Source: Diplonema japonicum
Lineage: Eukaryota; Euglenozoa; Diplonemea; Diplonemida; Diplonemidae
Direction: 5' to 3'
DNA: 64,000 nt
Assembly: GCA_964019335.1 (NCBI GenBank)
Contig: OZ025743.1
Span: 62,001 to 126,000, forward strand
Positions 1-9,439 of the stretch are shown in pieces. Position 1 is the stretch's first letter. Each line of letters starts with the position of its first letter. The notes under the pieces are model-generated. The model was not told where the DNA came from and ran no database searches. It saw only the letters and a program-made list of their open reading frames with translations. The position numbers and the translations under genes were made by a program.

Positions 1-603
1 GGGGGGTTTTGAAACGATGCCATATATTGTTTTTCTTGTTCAAGCAAGAAAAAAAAAAAGGAAAAAAAAAAAAAAAACTAAATTTAGCTTTAAAGTTCGC
101 GTTTTCGCGCTCACCAGCTAGTCCAAAAAAAAGTTATTTGTACCGTCAATTTTTTTCATCCCCCCCCGCGATGGAAGCCCTTATTCTTTTTTATGTTATT
201 ATTTTACCCAGACTGCAACTCAAACGCACAATTCAAACAGGGTTGTGGGCTATGTGTTTTTTTCTTCTCTTTGTTTCCTTTTTTTTATCTTTCTCTTTTT
301 TTTCCTCTCGGATGAGGTCTTTCCGGGCCAGGTTGCGCGAAAGCTGTAAAATTGCCATTGTACTAGAAAAAAGAAAGAAGAAGAAATAAAATTAACTCTT
401 ATGACCAGGGGAAGGGGAAAAAAAAAAAAAAAAAAAGGAGGGAGGGAGGGAGAGAGAGAGAGAGAGAGAGAGAGGGGAGAAAACAAATTATAAATAACCC
501 CACAAGTTTAAGATTAAAAAAAAAGAAAAAGCAAAAAAAAGTCGAATAATTTGTACTAAATCCTTTTTTTTCTTCTTCTTTTCTTTTTTTTCCCCAGGCT
601 CAA

Positions 604-636
<33 letters not shown>

Positions 637-964
637 AGTCGGTCATGCAAAGCTCCGCACAAGGGCCGCAGGCCCCTAGAAGAAGGGAAGGGGGTATGGT
701 AGTACTAGGTATCTCAGTTTCGGACTTATCTCACGACTCCTCCAGGTGCTGTCCCCTACAGGCGAGAGGCACCCTTCATTGGCACCTACTAGCGTCCCAG
801 CAGGTTGGAGAGTACTGTTCCCGACCACGGTCTCCACATTGCACTTAAAAAAAAAAAAAAAAAAAATAATAACTTAGGGGCAAGAATTAAAAAAAGCAAC
901 CCACAGGTGGGATGGCGGGGGGAGGGGTAAGGGGGCAAGTACTTAAAAAAAAAAAAAAACTTTT
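1..964. other. Intergenic, homopolymer-rich; one GC-rich island
   Basis: No gene recognised. The stretch is dominated by A and T runs and holds an (AG)n microsatellite near 451-476. A non-repetitive GC-rich island at about 636-846 is bounded by A-runs on both sides. It is open on the minus strand for much of its length, but the peptide resembles nothing I know. The first ~27 bases match, in inverted orientation, bases near 57200-57233. Confidence 0.6.
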
Positions 965-1957
965 TTAATTCGGCGAGTCCCCCGCAACTCTGAAACAAGA
1001 CGCAACAAGGCCGTACCTGCCTATCTGGTACTGGTTTCTCGTGTCCCGCGTGAGATCTTTGCAGAACTTATACCCCACAAGCTTCCCACACCGGCACGAC
1101 ACATCAGCCATCAGAAACTTCCCCTGCGCCAACCGCTCCTCCCGCGGCGCCGCCAGGCTCACATTCCCTTCCATTATACTATTCACGTAACAAGCAGGCT
1201 GTGAAGGAGCGGCACAGAAGGACCACCGACGGTGTGTGCAGAGAATCTGATCAGTGCTGCTGAGCACGGCACTGCACTCGACACAGTGTAAGAGGGTTCT
1301 TGGTGCGATGGGATTGTCTGTCACAGGGTTGACACACGTCACGTAGCGAAGGCAGAAGTAAGCTGTTGTGTCCAATGCCACACCAAGAAATAGTTTACAC
1401 CGCTTGCACTCTAGGCTGGACAGGTTGTCGGCGATACAGCTTTTCACCTGAGCCAGCGGCGTCCCTTGTTTTTCCAGCTTTGAGACACCCCCGAACCCGG
1501 AGTAACCCACCACAACTGCACTTTCAAAATCATCGAAACGAACTGTACCCTTTTTGCTGTATGTGCATGTATCTGATCTGGCCAGCCTGTTTCCACAGGA
1601 CGCACAGCATAATACGCTGTGCGGGGCAGTTTTTCTAGCCAGGATGTGGGATGTGGTTGTGTGGGTGGGAGGAGGCGGATATTGTGTGTTTGTATGCTCG
1701 AACAGCATTGATTCTCGTTTTGCGTCTTCTTGTTTCTGAACGTTCCCCAGCCATCTTACCAAGCTTGTGTTTTTCTCTGTTACGCTGGTGCTGCTCACGC
1801 TGCTTCGGGACACCTCTGTTGCGGCTTCGTTGGACCTCCGCACCGAGTTGGCCTCGTCCGCCTGCTGCGGGCGCGGGGCTTGGTTTTGCCCGGCCCCGTC
1901 GTCGGCTGTCTGGTTGTTCGCCCGTTTCTTCCCGGGGCAGCAGCATACCGTACCCAT
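965..1957 (-). CDS. Yippee/Mis18-like zinc protein, probably lipid-anchored
   Basis: A 330-residue protein. The N-terminus begins MGTVCCC, a typical signal for myristoylation at Gly2 with palmitoylation at the following cysteines, which would place it on a membrane (inference). After a polar, low-complexity ~100-residue segment there are two similar cysteine-paired modules. The first has a CASCG motif and a later CKRC. The second has a CVEC motif, then CRCGKLVGYKF and a final YQIGRYGLV. Two CxxC pairs separated by a beta-rich stretch, ending in a Yx(I/E)Gxy segment, match the Yippee/Mis18/cereblon beta-tent fold, which binds one zinc. Family members act as adaptors in chromatin or ubiquitin pathways; the role here is unknown. 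A GTAAGA at the SLVRW segment could be a 5' splice site, but I see no convincing partner, so I keep it as one exon. Confidence 0.6.
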   Translation of the reverse strand: MGTVCCCPGKKRANNQTADDGAGQNQAPRPQQADEANSVRRSNEAATEVSRSSVSSTSVTEKNTSLVRWLGNVQKQEDAKRESMLFEHTNTQYPPPPTHTTTSHILARKTAPHSVLCCASCGNRLARSDTCTYSKKGTVRFDDFESAVVVGYSGFGGVSKLEKQGTPLAQVKSCIADNLSSLECKRCKLFLGVALDTTAYFCLRYVTCVNPVTDNPIAPRTLLHCVECSAVLSSTDQILCTHRRWSFCAAPSQPACYVNSIMEGNVSLAAPREERLAQGKFLMADVSCRCGKLVGYKFCKDLTRDTRNQYQIGRYGLVASCFRVAGDSPN

Positions 1958-2234
1958 CCCCTCGCAAAAAAAAATATTAAATTTTTTTTTTTCTTTTTAA
2001 TATGTTGTGTATATTTGTGTGTGTACCAACCCCTTTTTTTTCTTTTTTTTTTTTTCCCATCCCGACGGGAAAATAAAAAAAAAATGAAAAATTTGTCTCG
2101 TTCAATTTCTTTTTAAAAAAAGAAGAAAAAAGGGGGTGTGTGTGTGCCATCGGCTCACCCATTTGTGATTTCCTTTTTCTCCCCACCCCCCCTCCATTTT
2201 TTATTCTTCTCCCTCCCCCCCCTCTTTCCCAAAT

Positions 2235-3246
2235 CTACGGATCGCCAAAACAAGACAGTTCCTTAACCTGCCCTGTTTTGTCTTCCATGCGGAGGAGGAC
2301 CTGCTGCCACATTCTGATGCCGTTTATTTGGTGGTTCGCGTGGAGGATCTTTTTGAACCCCGAGGTGGACTGTGCTGTGATCCAGGTCCCGTCTTCCAGC
2401 TCATCCACGAGCTGTCCAGGTGCCCAACGCGCATCGCCGGCCACCACCAGGAAGTCATTCTTGTCCGCCTCCCCTTCCTCAACTTTTTCAATGATTTCCT
2501 GGGGAATGTTTTTTTTTTTTTCTTTTTTTTTTTTTCTTCTTTTCTTCACAAACCTCTCTGATACCGCCGATGAACAAGCCACCGCCTAAGGCCGACGATG
2601 AAGAAATATCGCCATGGGTGTGGATAATCTTTAAAGCGTTCGCGGAGACGGGCCCGCCCCGATATACAGGGGGGTACCAATCCCCCTTCTTCGACTTCTT
2701 CGGGACCTGATTGATATTGGCCAGCGAGTGGTTCAGAATGTACGCAATAGAATGATGTTCATCATGCTCATGAATCACCATGATGGAGTGACTGAAGATA
2801 CCTGTAAGCAGTGGGTGGGCTACAAGGATGGTAGCGGGGCTGTCTGCTGTTATGTTGCTGTTGAACTCTGACAGCGACATAAGCTGTTTTGTTTCCAGCC
2901 CTCTCGAAGCTTGCAGATAAGTGGGGATCTCGGAGGCGGGCTTGAACCTATCTTTCATTAACGAGTAGTACCTTAGAACGGCCATGCCTTCTTCCATTCG
3001 TCTTGTCTTGTCTCTCAGGCATTCTTTGAGAACTTGTGACACTTCCCGCGTGCCTTTTACGTTCGGTACCCACCAGCCACTGTTTCCATTCAGCCGCTGG
3101 ACTGTCTCCTCGCTTATCTCTGCCATGTCCTCAGGCACCTCCCCGTAGTCCAACCCCCCCAGTATGGCCCGCATCTTCACATGGGAATCAACGTCTTTTC
3201 CTACTTTCAATAACTTCCTGCACAGTGAGCGAGACAGGCTATTCAT
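2235..3246 (-). CDS. AlgH/UPF0301 (DUF179) family protein, two exons
   Basis: Spliced as complement(2235..2498, 2554..3246), giving 318 residues. The C-terminal half carries the AlgH/UPF0301 signatures in order: PPVYRGGPV, an LHxHG-like segment (IIHTHGD), GGLFIGG, and across the splice junction to RWAPGQLVDELEDGTW, which matches the family's GWxxGQLxxEL..W block. Only the spliced form joins GGIRE to EIIEKVEEGE in one frame. The unspliced frame runs into a lysine tract and stops. The family is widespread in bacteria and occurs in plastid-bearing and other eukaryotes; its biochemical function is not settled. The N-terminal ~190 residues are a helical extension with no recognised domain. The start at 3246 follows a purine-rich leader. 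The stop is TAG. Confidence 0.85.
2499..2553 (-). other. Spliceosomal intron, 55 nt, phase 0 (AlgH-like gene)
   Basis: On the minus strand it starts GTTTGTGAAG, then has two A-runs broken by G, and ends CATTCCCCAG. Removal restores the reading frame of a conserved family motif. It has no polypyrimidine tract beyond the short TTCCCC. Confidence 0.88.
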
Positions 3247-3447
3247 TCTTCCCTCCCTCTCGCCTCTCCCTCCTCTCCCTTTTTTTTTCTTTCTTGAATC
3301 GGGTATTAAAGAAAAAAAAGAAGTTGTTAAAATAAAATAAAAAAGGGGGGGGAGGGGCGGGAAAGGATAGGTTTAATTAAAAAAAAAAAAACACTTTTTT
3401 TTTTTTTCCTCCTCATTCTTTTTTTTTTTTTTTTTTTTTTTTCCAAC

Positions 3448-5721
3448 CTAGTCCAGCCCGGCGACCTTGTAATTGTTCTCCCCTCCTGTTACGATTTGTG
3501 AAACCGCCCTCATTAGAGGATAGGCCTTGATCATGATCTGGATTTTTTTTTTTTTTTTTTTTTCCCCCCATCCCTCCAAAAAACACACCTCATCCCATTC
3601 ACCCTCAGGGCTCGATTGGATAGTAATAGCTCCGCCTGCGCCAAGCCGCAGGATGGGGGTGTCGCATCCTTCAAACTGAGTCACCACCGCAGTCCTGATG
3701 GCAATGTTGAAATCAGAGCAGCCGGTGAGAGAGAAGTACCCCAAGGAACCGGTGTAGACACCGCGAGACCGGGCCTCAAGATCCTTAATGATAGACATGG
3801 TGCGGACCTTGGGTGCACCAACTATTGATCCTCCAGGGAAAGTCACCTTGACGGCAGACGCATGGGAAATGTCGGAGGGAAGCTGGGCTTGAACCGTGGT
3901 TACCATTTGATGCACAGTTTTGTAGCTCTCGATGTCCATGAGTTTGGGCACTGTGACGGTACCGGGCTTGCAGAGCATTCCTAGGTCATTCCGGAGCAGA
4001 TCAACGATCATGAGATTCTCGCACTGGTCTTTCTTGGACTCCTTCAGTTCTTTTTTGAGTTCCTCGTCCCTCGTCGGGTCGAGCAGATCTCTTTTGATTG
4101 TTCCTTTTATCGGTTTCGCCTCCGCCATCCCATTCGCGTCGATTTTCAAAAACCTCTCCGGGCTGCTGGAGCAAATGTCGCCGCAGCCTTCCACTCTGAT
4201 GAACCCTGCGTAGGGCGCTGCGTTGATCACCCTTAACTTTTTGTAGAACTCTAAAGTGTCGTTTCCCTGTATCCCCCCTGTTGCGGTGAACTCGTTGGTG
4301 AGGCACACTTCGTACGTCTCGCCCTCGAGGATTAGTTGCTTGCATTTCTCAATAGCGGCTATATATTGGTTCCTGTCCGAACTGGGTACAAAAAGAAGTT
4401 GTTTTTTGTGAGAGCTGTCTTGGAGGGGTTCTTCTGTCTGTCCTTGCAAGGCCTCGATCGTTTTTGTGGCCGCTTCCCCCCAAGTGGTGTCGGCGTTGCT
4501 CGGTGAGCTCCGGTCAACAAGAACCCCGATATTTGTTTCGCCCGTCTGATGGTCCACCACAACGAACCGCTGCGTGTACACCATGAACAAATCGGGCATT
4601 TTTGTTTTCCGTTCGCCCTCCTGGCTTAGTTCCACGTCGGTGATGTCATGTGCATGGTGCATACACTCTCCCCGCATTTCGTACCCGATATACCCCAGGA
4701 AACCCCCTTGAAACGGAAGCGTTGGGTGTACTGAGCTTGGAAGAATACCCTCATCCTTCCTGTCGTTCAGAAAACCTTCGATCTCTGACAGAATGTTGGT
4801 GTCGGTCGGTGCACTCGGATCGAGACGGTGTTTCTTAATGAAGTTCGAGACACCGGTATCATCAGTCATGATGGAATACCTCCCGCGGGGGTCAGACGAG
4901 TCTAGCCAAACAGTGTTTTGTGAGGTTTTGTACAGCGCGGTGAAGATCTCTGAGGTGAGAAGGCGGTCTTTAAAGAAGTCGCGCTGAACAGTGGACCATT
5001 TCAACTCCCATTTGTAGGCTTTCTCTGAGCGTGGTATCTGCCATCGCATCGGAGCGGTGTTGTTCTCCAGTTGTTCACCCGCCCGCCAGCCTTCCTTCAT
5101 CACACCACAAATCTGCGCGAAGTTTGCCAACAGTTGGTGCCCGTACTCGGTGCACACAGACTCCGGATGGTACTGGACTCCCCAGTGCCGTTTGCCTCTA
5201 ATCTTCAAGGCCATGGGAACCACCCGATCGCCTTCAACGGTGACTGCTGTCAGTTCGACAGCGTCGGAAAGGGTGTCCGGGCACACGATGAGGGAGTGAT
5301 ACCGCACCACTTTAAATATTTTCGGCATTCGGTGTAACAATACGTCGGAAGGTGTTCTGACTTCCACAGGGGAGATCTCACCGTGTATCGCTGAGACAGC
5401 CTTCACAACTTTCGATCCATTCCACAGACCAAGGGCCTGGAAGCCGAGGCAAACACCAAGGACAGGTCCAGGGTATGTGGACACCATCTGTTTTGTGACG
5501 CCGACGTCGGACTCGTTTGCCGGATGCCCCGGACCGGGGCCCAGCACCACGCCTGCAAAGGTTTCCATGAAAGCTCTATCCAGCATTCTCTCGTCGTGGT
5601 TCTTCACCACCACAGGCACTGTCCCTGTCACCACTGTGATGCACTGCAGCAAGTTGAACGTGTAGCTGTCATAATTGTCCACGAGGAGGATCGGCTTCTG
5701 ATCCGCCACAGGCTCCTCCAT
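3448..5721 (-). CDS. Aminodeoxychorismate synthase, PabA-PabB fusion
   Basis: Spliced as complement(3448..3537, 3589..5721), 740 residues. It makes 4-amino-4-deoxychorismate from chorismate and glutamine, the first step to p-aminobenzoate and folate. Residues 1-205 are a class I glutamine amidotransferase: VDNYDSYTFNL, GPGPGHP, nucleophile Cys91 in GVCLGFQ, and His185/Glu187 in HPES. Residues ~270-740 are the chorismate-binding component: ICSSSPERFL, ENLMIVDLLRNDLG, FPGGSIVGAPK, and GGAITIQSSPEGEWDE. The motif PIKGT (Lys539) marks aminodeoxychorismate synthase rather than anthranilate synthase, which has PIAGT. The expected ending WDE-IMIKAYPLMRA appears only after removing a 51-nt intron. 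As in plants, fungi and apicomplexans, the two activities are fused. No transit peptide is obvious, so a cytosolic location is likely (inference). Confidence 0.95.
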   Translation of the reverse strand: MEEPVADQKPILLVDNYDSYTFNLLQCITVVTGTVPVVVKNHDERMLDRAFMETFAGVVLGPGPGHPANESDVGVTKQMVSTYPGPVLGVCLGFQALGLWNGSKVVKAVSAIHGEISPVEVRTPSDVLLHRMPKIFKVVRYHSLIVCPDTLSDAVELTAVTVEGDRVVPMALKIRGKRHWGVQYHPESVCTEYGHQLLANFAQICGVMKEGWRAGEQLENNTAPMRWQIPRSEKAYKWELKWSTVQRDFFKDRLLTSEIFTALYKTSQNTVWLDSSDPRGRYSIMTDDTGVSNFIKKHRLDPSAPTDTNILSEIEGFLNDRKDEGILPSSVHPTLPFQGGFLGYIGYEMRGECMHHAHDITDVELSQEGERKTKMPDLFMVYTQRFVVVDHQTGETNIGVLVDRSSPSNADTTWGEAATKTIEALQGQTEEPLQDSSHKKQLLFVPSSDRNQYIAAIEKCKQLILEGETYEVCLTNEFTATGGIQGNDTLEFYKKLRVINAAPYAGFIRVEGCGDICSSSPERFLKIDANGMAEAKPIKGTIKRDLLDPTRDEELKKELKESKKDQCENLMIVDLLRNDLGMLCKPGTVTVPKLMDIESYKTVHQMVTTVQAQLPSDISHASAVKVTFPGGSIVGAPKVRTMSIIKDLEARSRGVYTGSLGYFSLTGCSDFNIAIRTAVVTQFEGCDTPILRLGAGGAITIQSSPEGEWDEVCFLEGWGEKKKKKKIQIMIKAYPLMRAVSQIVTGGENNYKVAGLD
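3538..3588 (-). other. Spliceosomal intron, 51 nt, phase 0 (ADC synthase)
   Basis: On the minus strand it begins GTGTGTTTTTTGG, passes through a run of six G and then about 23 A, and ends ATCCAG. Its length is a multiple of three and it has no stop codon, so an unspliced read adds 17 residues including a lysine run inside the conserved C-terminal motif. Retention is therefore theoretically tolerable but unlikely to be functional. Confidence 0.9.
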
Positions 5722-5894
5722 CTTTCGGCAACGCCCTGTAGTTGATGTTTCAGGTTCTTTTTTTTCTTTTTTTTTTGTCTTGTCAAACTGGTTTTTTCAA
5801 AGAAAAAAAAAAAGAAAAAGCAAAAAAAAACAGGTCATCTAAAAATCTACATTTCTTTTATATCTTTTCTAAGAGAAAAAAAAGGGGGGGAGCG

Positions 5895-7844
5895 CTAGCT
5901 TCGTTCCATCTCGAGCATGTTTGTGTGCAGGGACTGCGCCGTCTCTAGTAGATCGTTCAGCGCGTGCAGCCGGGAGATTTCGTTGTGGATAGCTGGGGGA
6001 AGCTTACTGAGCCCGGATGTGTCAGGCGGTACGGCAATCTCATGGAGGAGATGCTGCAACGTGGCATGGAGCGCCTGGGCGGCATCAGTGGTAGGCGAGG
6101 CGGGCAGATTTGCGCTGCGAGAAAGGAGCTCATTGGAAGCTGCATGCAACAGATGGGACCCAGCGTGCAAGCTGCAGGGCGACATTTTGACCGCGTCTAG
6201 CAACTTATCCCTAGAAGACTCCGCTTGTTCTAATTCGTGTGTGATGGCCCTCTTTTGTTCCGTGAGGACCTCGTTCAGCATCTTTAGCCCGCCGACTTCT
6301 TCCTCTGCCCTTTTCACCCGCTCCCGGAGCGTCTCCAAGATCTTCTGGTGCTCTGCCAGTTCGTCTTTCATTGTCCTCCCTCCGCCATTCAGTTTTTTTT
6401 TGAGACGCAGGTTCTCCTTCTTAACCTCAATGAGCTCTATTTTTATGTCGCCTGTGGAGGTGTCTTGCTTCCCTCGTATCGGTGCTGTGATGTTCTTCTT
6501 CACCTGTTCTCGGAGGGATGTGATCGACCTGTCTTTGAGCTGTTTCAGCACGGTCTCCGTCTCCTTACGGGAATCGACCTCTTGCTGCAAGACCCTCAGC
6601 GTCAGCTGGTGTTGTTCCTGCAGCTTCGAGTAGTCGAGCCTCGCTCTGCGGAGGTCGTAGTTCAGTTTCGTGTTCAGCTGCTGAGCATCCCTTAACGACC
6701 CTGCAACCTGTAAATTCTCCTGCTTCACCATGATGGCTGCATCTTCTATGTGCTGCAGGCGCGACTCGCGTAGCACAGCGGAGTCTTCTAACTGTTGAAT
6801 CTCTTGTTTCAGGGTGACATCGGCGGTTCGGAACAAGCTTTTGCTTTGTTTGCTTTTCTTCACGGGCTTTTTCCCCCCGCGAGGCTGCAGCATGGGTGAT
6901 GCGGAACGCTCTGCGTTGGACATAACAACGGCCCATGCCTCGTCCTCCCTGCTGGTGTACGCAGCGCCTTCGTGGTAGGCCTCACTGTCGTCATGTGGGA
7001 TGATGTCGTGCGTCTCCACGATGTCCTGAAGGGTCGTGTTGACACTGACCTCCTTCGGCGCCACAACCACGTCCGTCGCGAGCTCGGTGGCGAATCTGAA
7101 CATGGGCACGACACCTGCTTCTTCAGACCCGTGCACGGTGACGATGAGGTACCTGCTGCAAGGCTTTCCAACAAGGTAGTTGTGCATCACAGTGGGTACT
7201 GTCGTGGACTTAGCTGTGTAGTCCGTCACGCCGTCGGCGCCTGATCGTATCGACCGCAGTGCAGTACCGAGTGTGAACAACGGGGGGACGGACGTCACAT
7301 GAAGGACGAGTAGGGTGGCTGTCGATGTTCTTGATGTAATGGTGACAGCGATGAGTGTCGGGCCCGGCACGTCCTTCGGGGAGGTGAACTGGCGTAGGAG
7401 CGTTCTGCACTCCGACGACGCCAGCACGGACTTCCTCAACACGCCGTTGCTCTTGGCGAAGATGGACCGGCGGTACCGTGGCCGTCCTGGTGCCACCATG
7501 TCCAAGATACCGTCGTTGTGGAATCGCGTTGCTGTGCATTCGACGCCCACACCCCTCTCTTCTGCCAGCCTCACCGCCAGGGTCACGTTCTCCATGATGT
7601 TCTTCGGCAGCCCTGTTTCCTTGTTCCCGCAGCTCACCAGCACCATGTTGTGCTCGCCACCCAACACCCACGTCTTCAACTCCTCCCGCCCCACATCCAT
7701 GTCGACCCCCTCCGTGCTGCTCGTCACCTGGTACCCATACACCTTGTCGCCTTCCTTCACCATCACAGTGCTCCCGTTCACATGCACACACGGTTCCTCC
7801 TTGCTGAAGGCGTCGGGCAGCAGCTGGACGTGCACCGGCCACAT
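5895..7844 (-). CDS. Degenerate kinesin-like motor with coiled coil (pseudokinesin)
   Basis: A 649-residue protein. The start is taken at MWPVHV (7844); the longer reading frame upstream is low-complexity. Residues ~1-310 follow the order of a kinesin motor but with eroded signatures. VLGGEHNMVLVSCGN aligns with the strand before the P-loop, and the P-loop GQTGSGKT is replaced by GNKETGLPKN. RFHNDGILDMV corresponds to the EIYNExxxDLL segment. TITSRTSTATLLVLHV corresponds to switch I NxxSSRSH. STTVPTVMHNYLVGKP matches SKLTRLLQDSLGGN, and MFRFATELA matches TLRFAxRA. The catalytic glycines, lysine and SSR residues are missing, so ATP hydrolysis is not expected. Residues ~390-580 are heptad-rich coiled coil, followed by a helical tail. 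A structural or microtubule-tethering role is inference. Alternative: a motor-fold protein of another family. Confidence 0.6.
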   Translation of the reverse strand: MWPVHVQLLPDAFSKEEPCVHVNGSTVMVKEGDKVYGYQVTSSTEGVDMDVGREELKTWVLGGEHNMVLVSCGNKETGLPKNIMENVTLAVRLAEERGVGVECTATRFHNDGILDMVAPGRPRYRRSIFAKSNGVLRKSVLASSECRTLLRQFTSPKDVPGPTLIAVTITSRTSTATLLVLHVTSVPPLFTLGTALRSIRSGADGVTDYTAKSTTVPTVMHNYLVGKPCSRYLIVTVHGSEEAGVVPMFRFATELATDVVVAPKEVSVNTTLQDIVETHDIIPHDDSEAYHEGAAYTSREDEAWAVVMSNAERSASPMLQPRGGKKPVKKSKQSKSLFRTADVTLKQEIQQLEDSAVLRESRLQHIEDAAIMVKQENLQVAGSLRDAQQLNTKLNYDLRRARLDYSKLQEQHQLTLRVLQQEVDSRKETETVLKQLKDRSITSLREQVKKNITAPIRGKQDTSTGDIKIELIEVKKENLRLKKKLNGGGRTMKDELAEHQKILETLRERVKRAEEEVGGLKMLNEVLTEQKRAITHELEQAESSRDKLLDAVKMSPCSLHAGSHLLHAASNELLSRSANLPASPTTDAAQALHATLQHLLHEIAVPPDTSGLSKLPPAIHNEISRLHALNDLLETAQSLHTNMLEMERS

Positions 7845-7969
7845 TGTTTGGCCCCTTCTTTCTGTATGGGGTTTCCTTTTATCCAGATGGGATAAATACA
7901 AAAAAAAAAAAAGATCTAGTGTCATGGTGTCTACAAGCCTCTAAAGAGACCCTTTTTCTTTTTCCGTCG

Positions 7970-8686
7970 TCATTCTAACACGAGGACCTCACTTGCCTCT
8001 TTCAGCAGCATTCTTGTGTTGTGGAGCATTGCATGGTCGGGCTGCACGGTGGTGATCTCCATCTGCACTGTTCGTATCAAAGACTGCTGGCGGGAGGCGT
8101 CCGCTTGCGCACATCGAGAGAGGAGGGCAGGGGGGATAGGCAGGCGATGCAAAGGCGCAGCTGCTGAGGTGAGGGGGTACGACCGCTCAAGGGACCTCTT
8201 CCGGGAGTGGGGGATGGTGCCTGCGCTCCGTACTTTGCGGAAGGACTTTGCTCTGGGCTGCACGGGTGGGGTGTCGGCGTCTGGCTCATGTCCTTGTTCT
8301 ACGGGAAGCAGTTTTTTCCCCACATCTCTGTCTATTGCGGCCTTCCTTTCCAAAAGCCCCTGCAGCACAGGACCTTCGAAGGCATGGCTTATGTTGAATA
8401 AACAAGTCCCAGCCATCACCTTGATCCTCTCGTGGCTCCTTGCGTCTCTAACCTCCCAGACGTTGGTCTCGGTTGTTTCTCTGTTAACCATTCCGGCAGC
8501 ACCCCCAAGCCTGTGGTGGGTTCGTTCGTGCTGAACCGCCCCTGCCCCTTCCTCCAGATTCATTTTGAGTTTTGATTTCACACCCGCCCACCAGTTCTCT
8601 GCATGCAACCGTGTTGTGCTGTTGTTGCTGTTTTGGCTAACCCCGTACTCGGCCTGGAGGCGGTGCCGGAGCTGCTCGACACTCAT
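7970..8686 (-). CDS. Hypothetical protein, 238 residues
   Basis: No domain recognised. The protein is polar and basic in the middle, with an SFRKVRSAG/SRKRSLERS stretch that looks disordered and phosphorylatable. It has helical ends, including a C-terminal LHNTRMLLKEASEVLVLE segment that could form an amphipathic helix. It sits 125 bp downstream (in + coordinates) of the pseudokinesin start and 97 bp before the LAMTOR2 stop, the tight spacing usual in this array. The start at 8686 (MSVEQLRHRL) is the first ATG of the open frame. Confidence 0.6.
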   Translation of the reverse strand: MSVEQLRHRLQAEYGVSQNSNNSTTRLHAENWWAGVKSKLKMNLEEGAGAVQHERTHHRLGGAAGMVNRETTETNVWEVRDARSHERIKVMAGTCLFNISHAFEGPVLQGLLERKAAIDRDVGKKLLPVEQGHEPDADTPPVQPRAKSFRKVRSAGTIPHSRKRSLERSYPLTSAAAPLHRLPIPPALLSRCAQADASRQQSLIRTVQMEITTVQPDHAMLHNTRMLLKEASEVLVLE

Positions 8687-8783
8687 GTGGATTCTTTTTT
8701 TTGCCCCTTCTCCCTCTTATTCTTCTCAAGATGTGGTGTATTCATGTCCCCCAAGGTAGTAACTAGTGAAAAGGGATGAAACA

Positions 8784-9262
8784 CTATTCACTCGTATCAA
8801 TTTCGGGGCCCAGCTGGCTGAACAAAGTCGCGAGGGGTTCTGTTGTAAGAAGTTTTTTTTTTTTGTGAATCCATTCACACCTCTGAAGCGCTCGGCAAGA
8901 ATGTTCGCCTTCGCACGAAGCAAACCCGCGCCCACTGTGTTCTCGGCCACCAAGCAAAGCAGCAGCCGGCTGATTTCCATGAGGCACAGCTGCCTGCCTT
9001 CGCACTGGACCATGCAGCACCTAAGAGTCTGCGGTTTATCCTTAAGTTCCGGTTTCAGTGCAAGGGTGCTGGGTATGGTGGCGTAGTTCTGCCACAGGCT
9101 GGAGGCCTCGATTGCGATGGCAAACTGCGCGCTGTCGCCCTCCTCATCCTCCACCGATTTGTACCCCAGTATACTTCCGTCCGGCTGCAGCAACATAGCC
9201 TTCACCACTCCATCCGTGAGCACCTGTCCCAGCTGGGCTGGAATCGCCTGGGCTACCAACAT
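8784..9262 (-). CDS. LAMTOR2: Ragulator subunit LAMTOR2 (roadblock/LC7 fold), two exons
   Basis: Spliced as complement(8784..8839, 8881..9262), 145 residues. The family member p14/LAMTOR2 pairs with LAMTOR3 and, in the Ragulator complex, anchors Rag GTPases on lysosomes for TORC1 signalling. The protein aligns along its length with the roadblock fold. An N-terminal helix leads to GVVKAMLLQPDGSILGYKS, then an Ala-rich helix ending SSLWQNY. Next come the strands CCMVQCEGRQLCLMEISR and LLLCLVAENTVGAGLLRAK, the latter matching the human LLLCMYAKETVGFGMLKAK segment. Splicing converts a lysine-rich read-through into REPLATLFSQLGPEIDTSE, which fits the EEPL ending of the human protein. This conserved ending is what fixes the intron. 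About 25 A precede the ATG. The stop is TAG. Confidence 0.88.
8840..8880 (-). other. Spliceosomal intron, 41 nt, phase 1 (LAMTOR2)
   Basis: On the minus strand it starts GTGTGAATGG, has a run of 12 A, and ends CTTCTTACAACAG. It is one of the shortest introns here. Position and phase are fixed by the conserved C-terminus of LAMTOR2. Confidence 0.88.
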
Positions 9263-9439
9263 TTCTTTTTTTTTTTTTTTTTTTTTTTTTATCTCTCAGC
9301 CTCAGTAAATGCGGGAATAATAATAATAATAAAAAAAAAAAAATTTTTTTTTTATTTACATTGTGCAATTTTAAAAAAAAGAAGAATGACTTTGGTTGCT
9401 TCATAAACCGCCTGGCGTACGAGCAACTTCTTAACCGCG

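Noticed and set aside
9-486. Lysine-, phenylalanine- and serine-rich frames at the window start
   Set aside because: They are translations of homopolymers and microsatellites. The same holds for dozens of similar frames in the gene-free regions.
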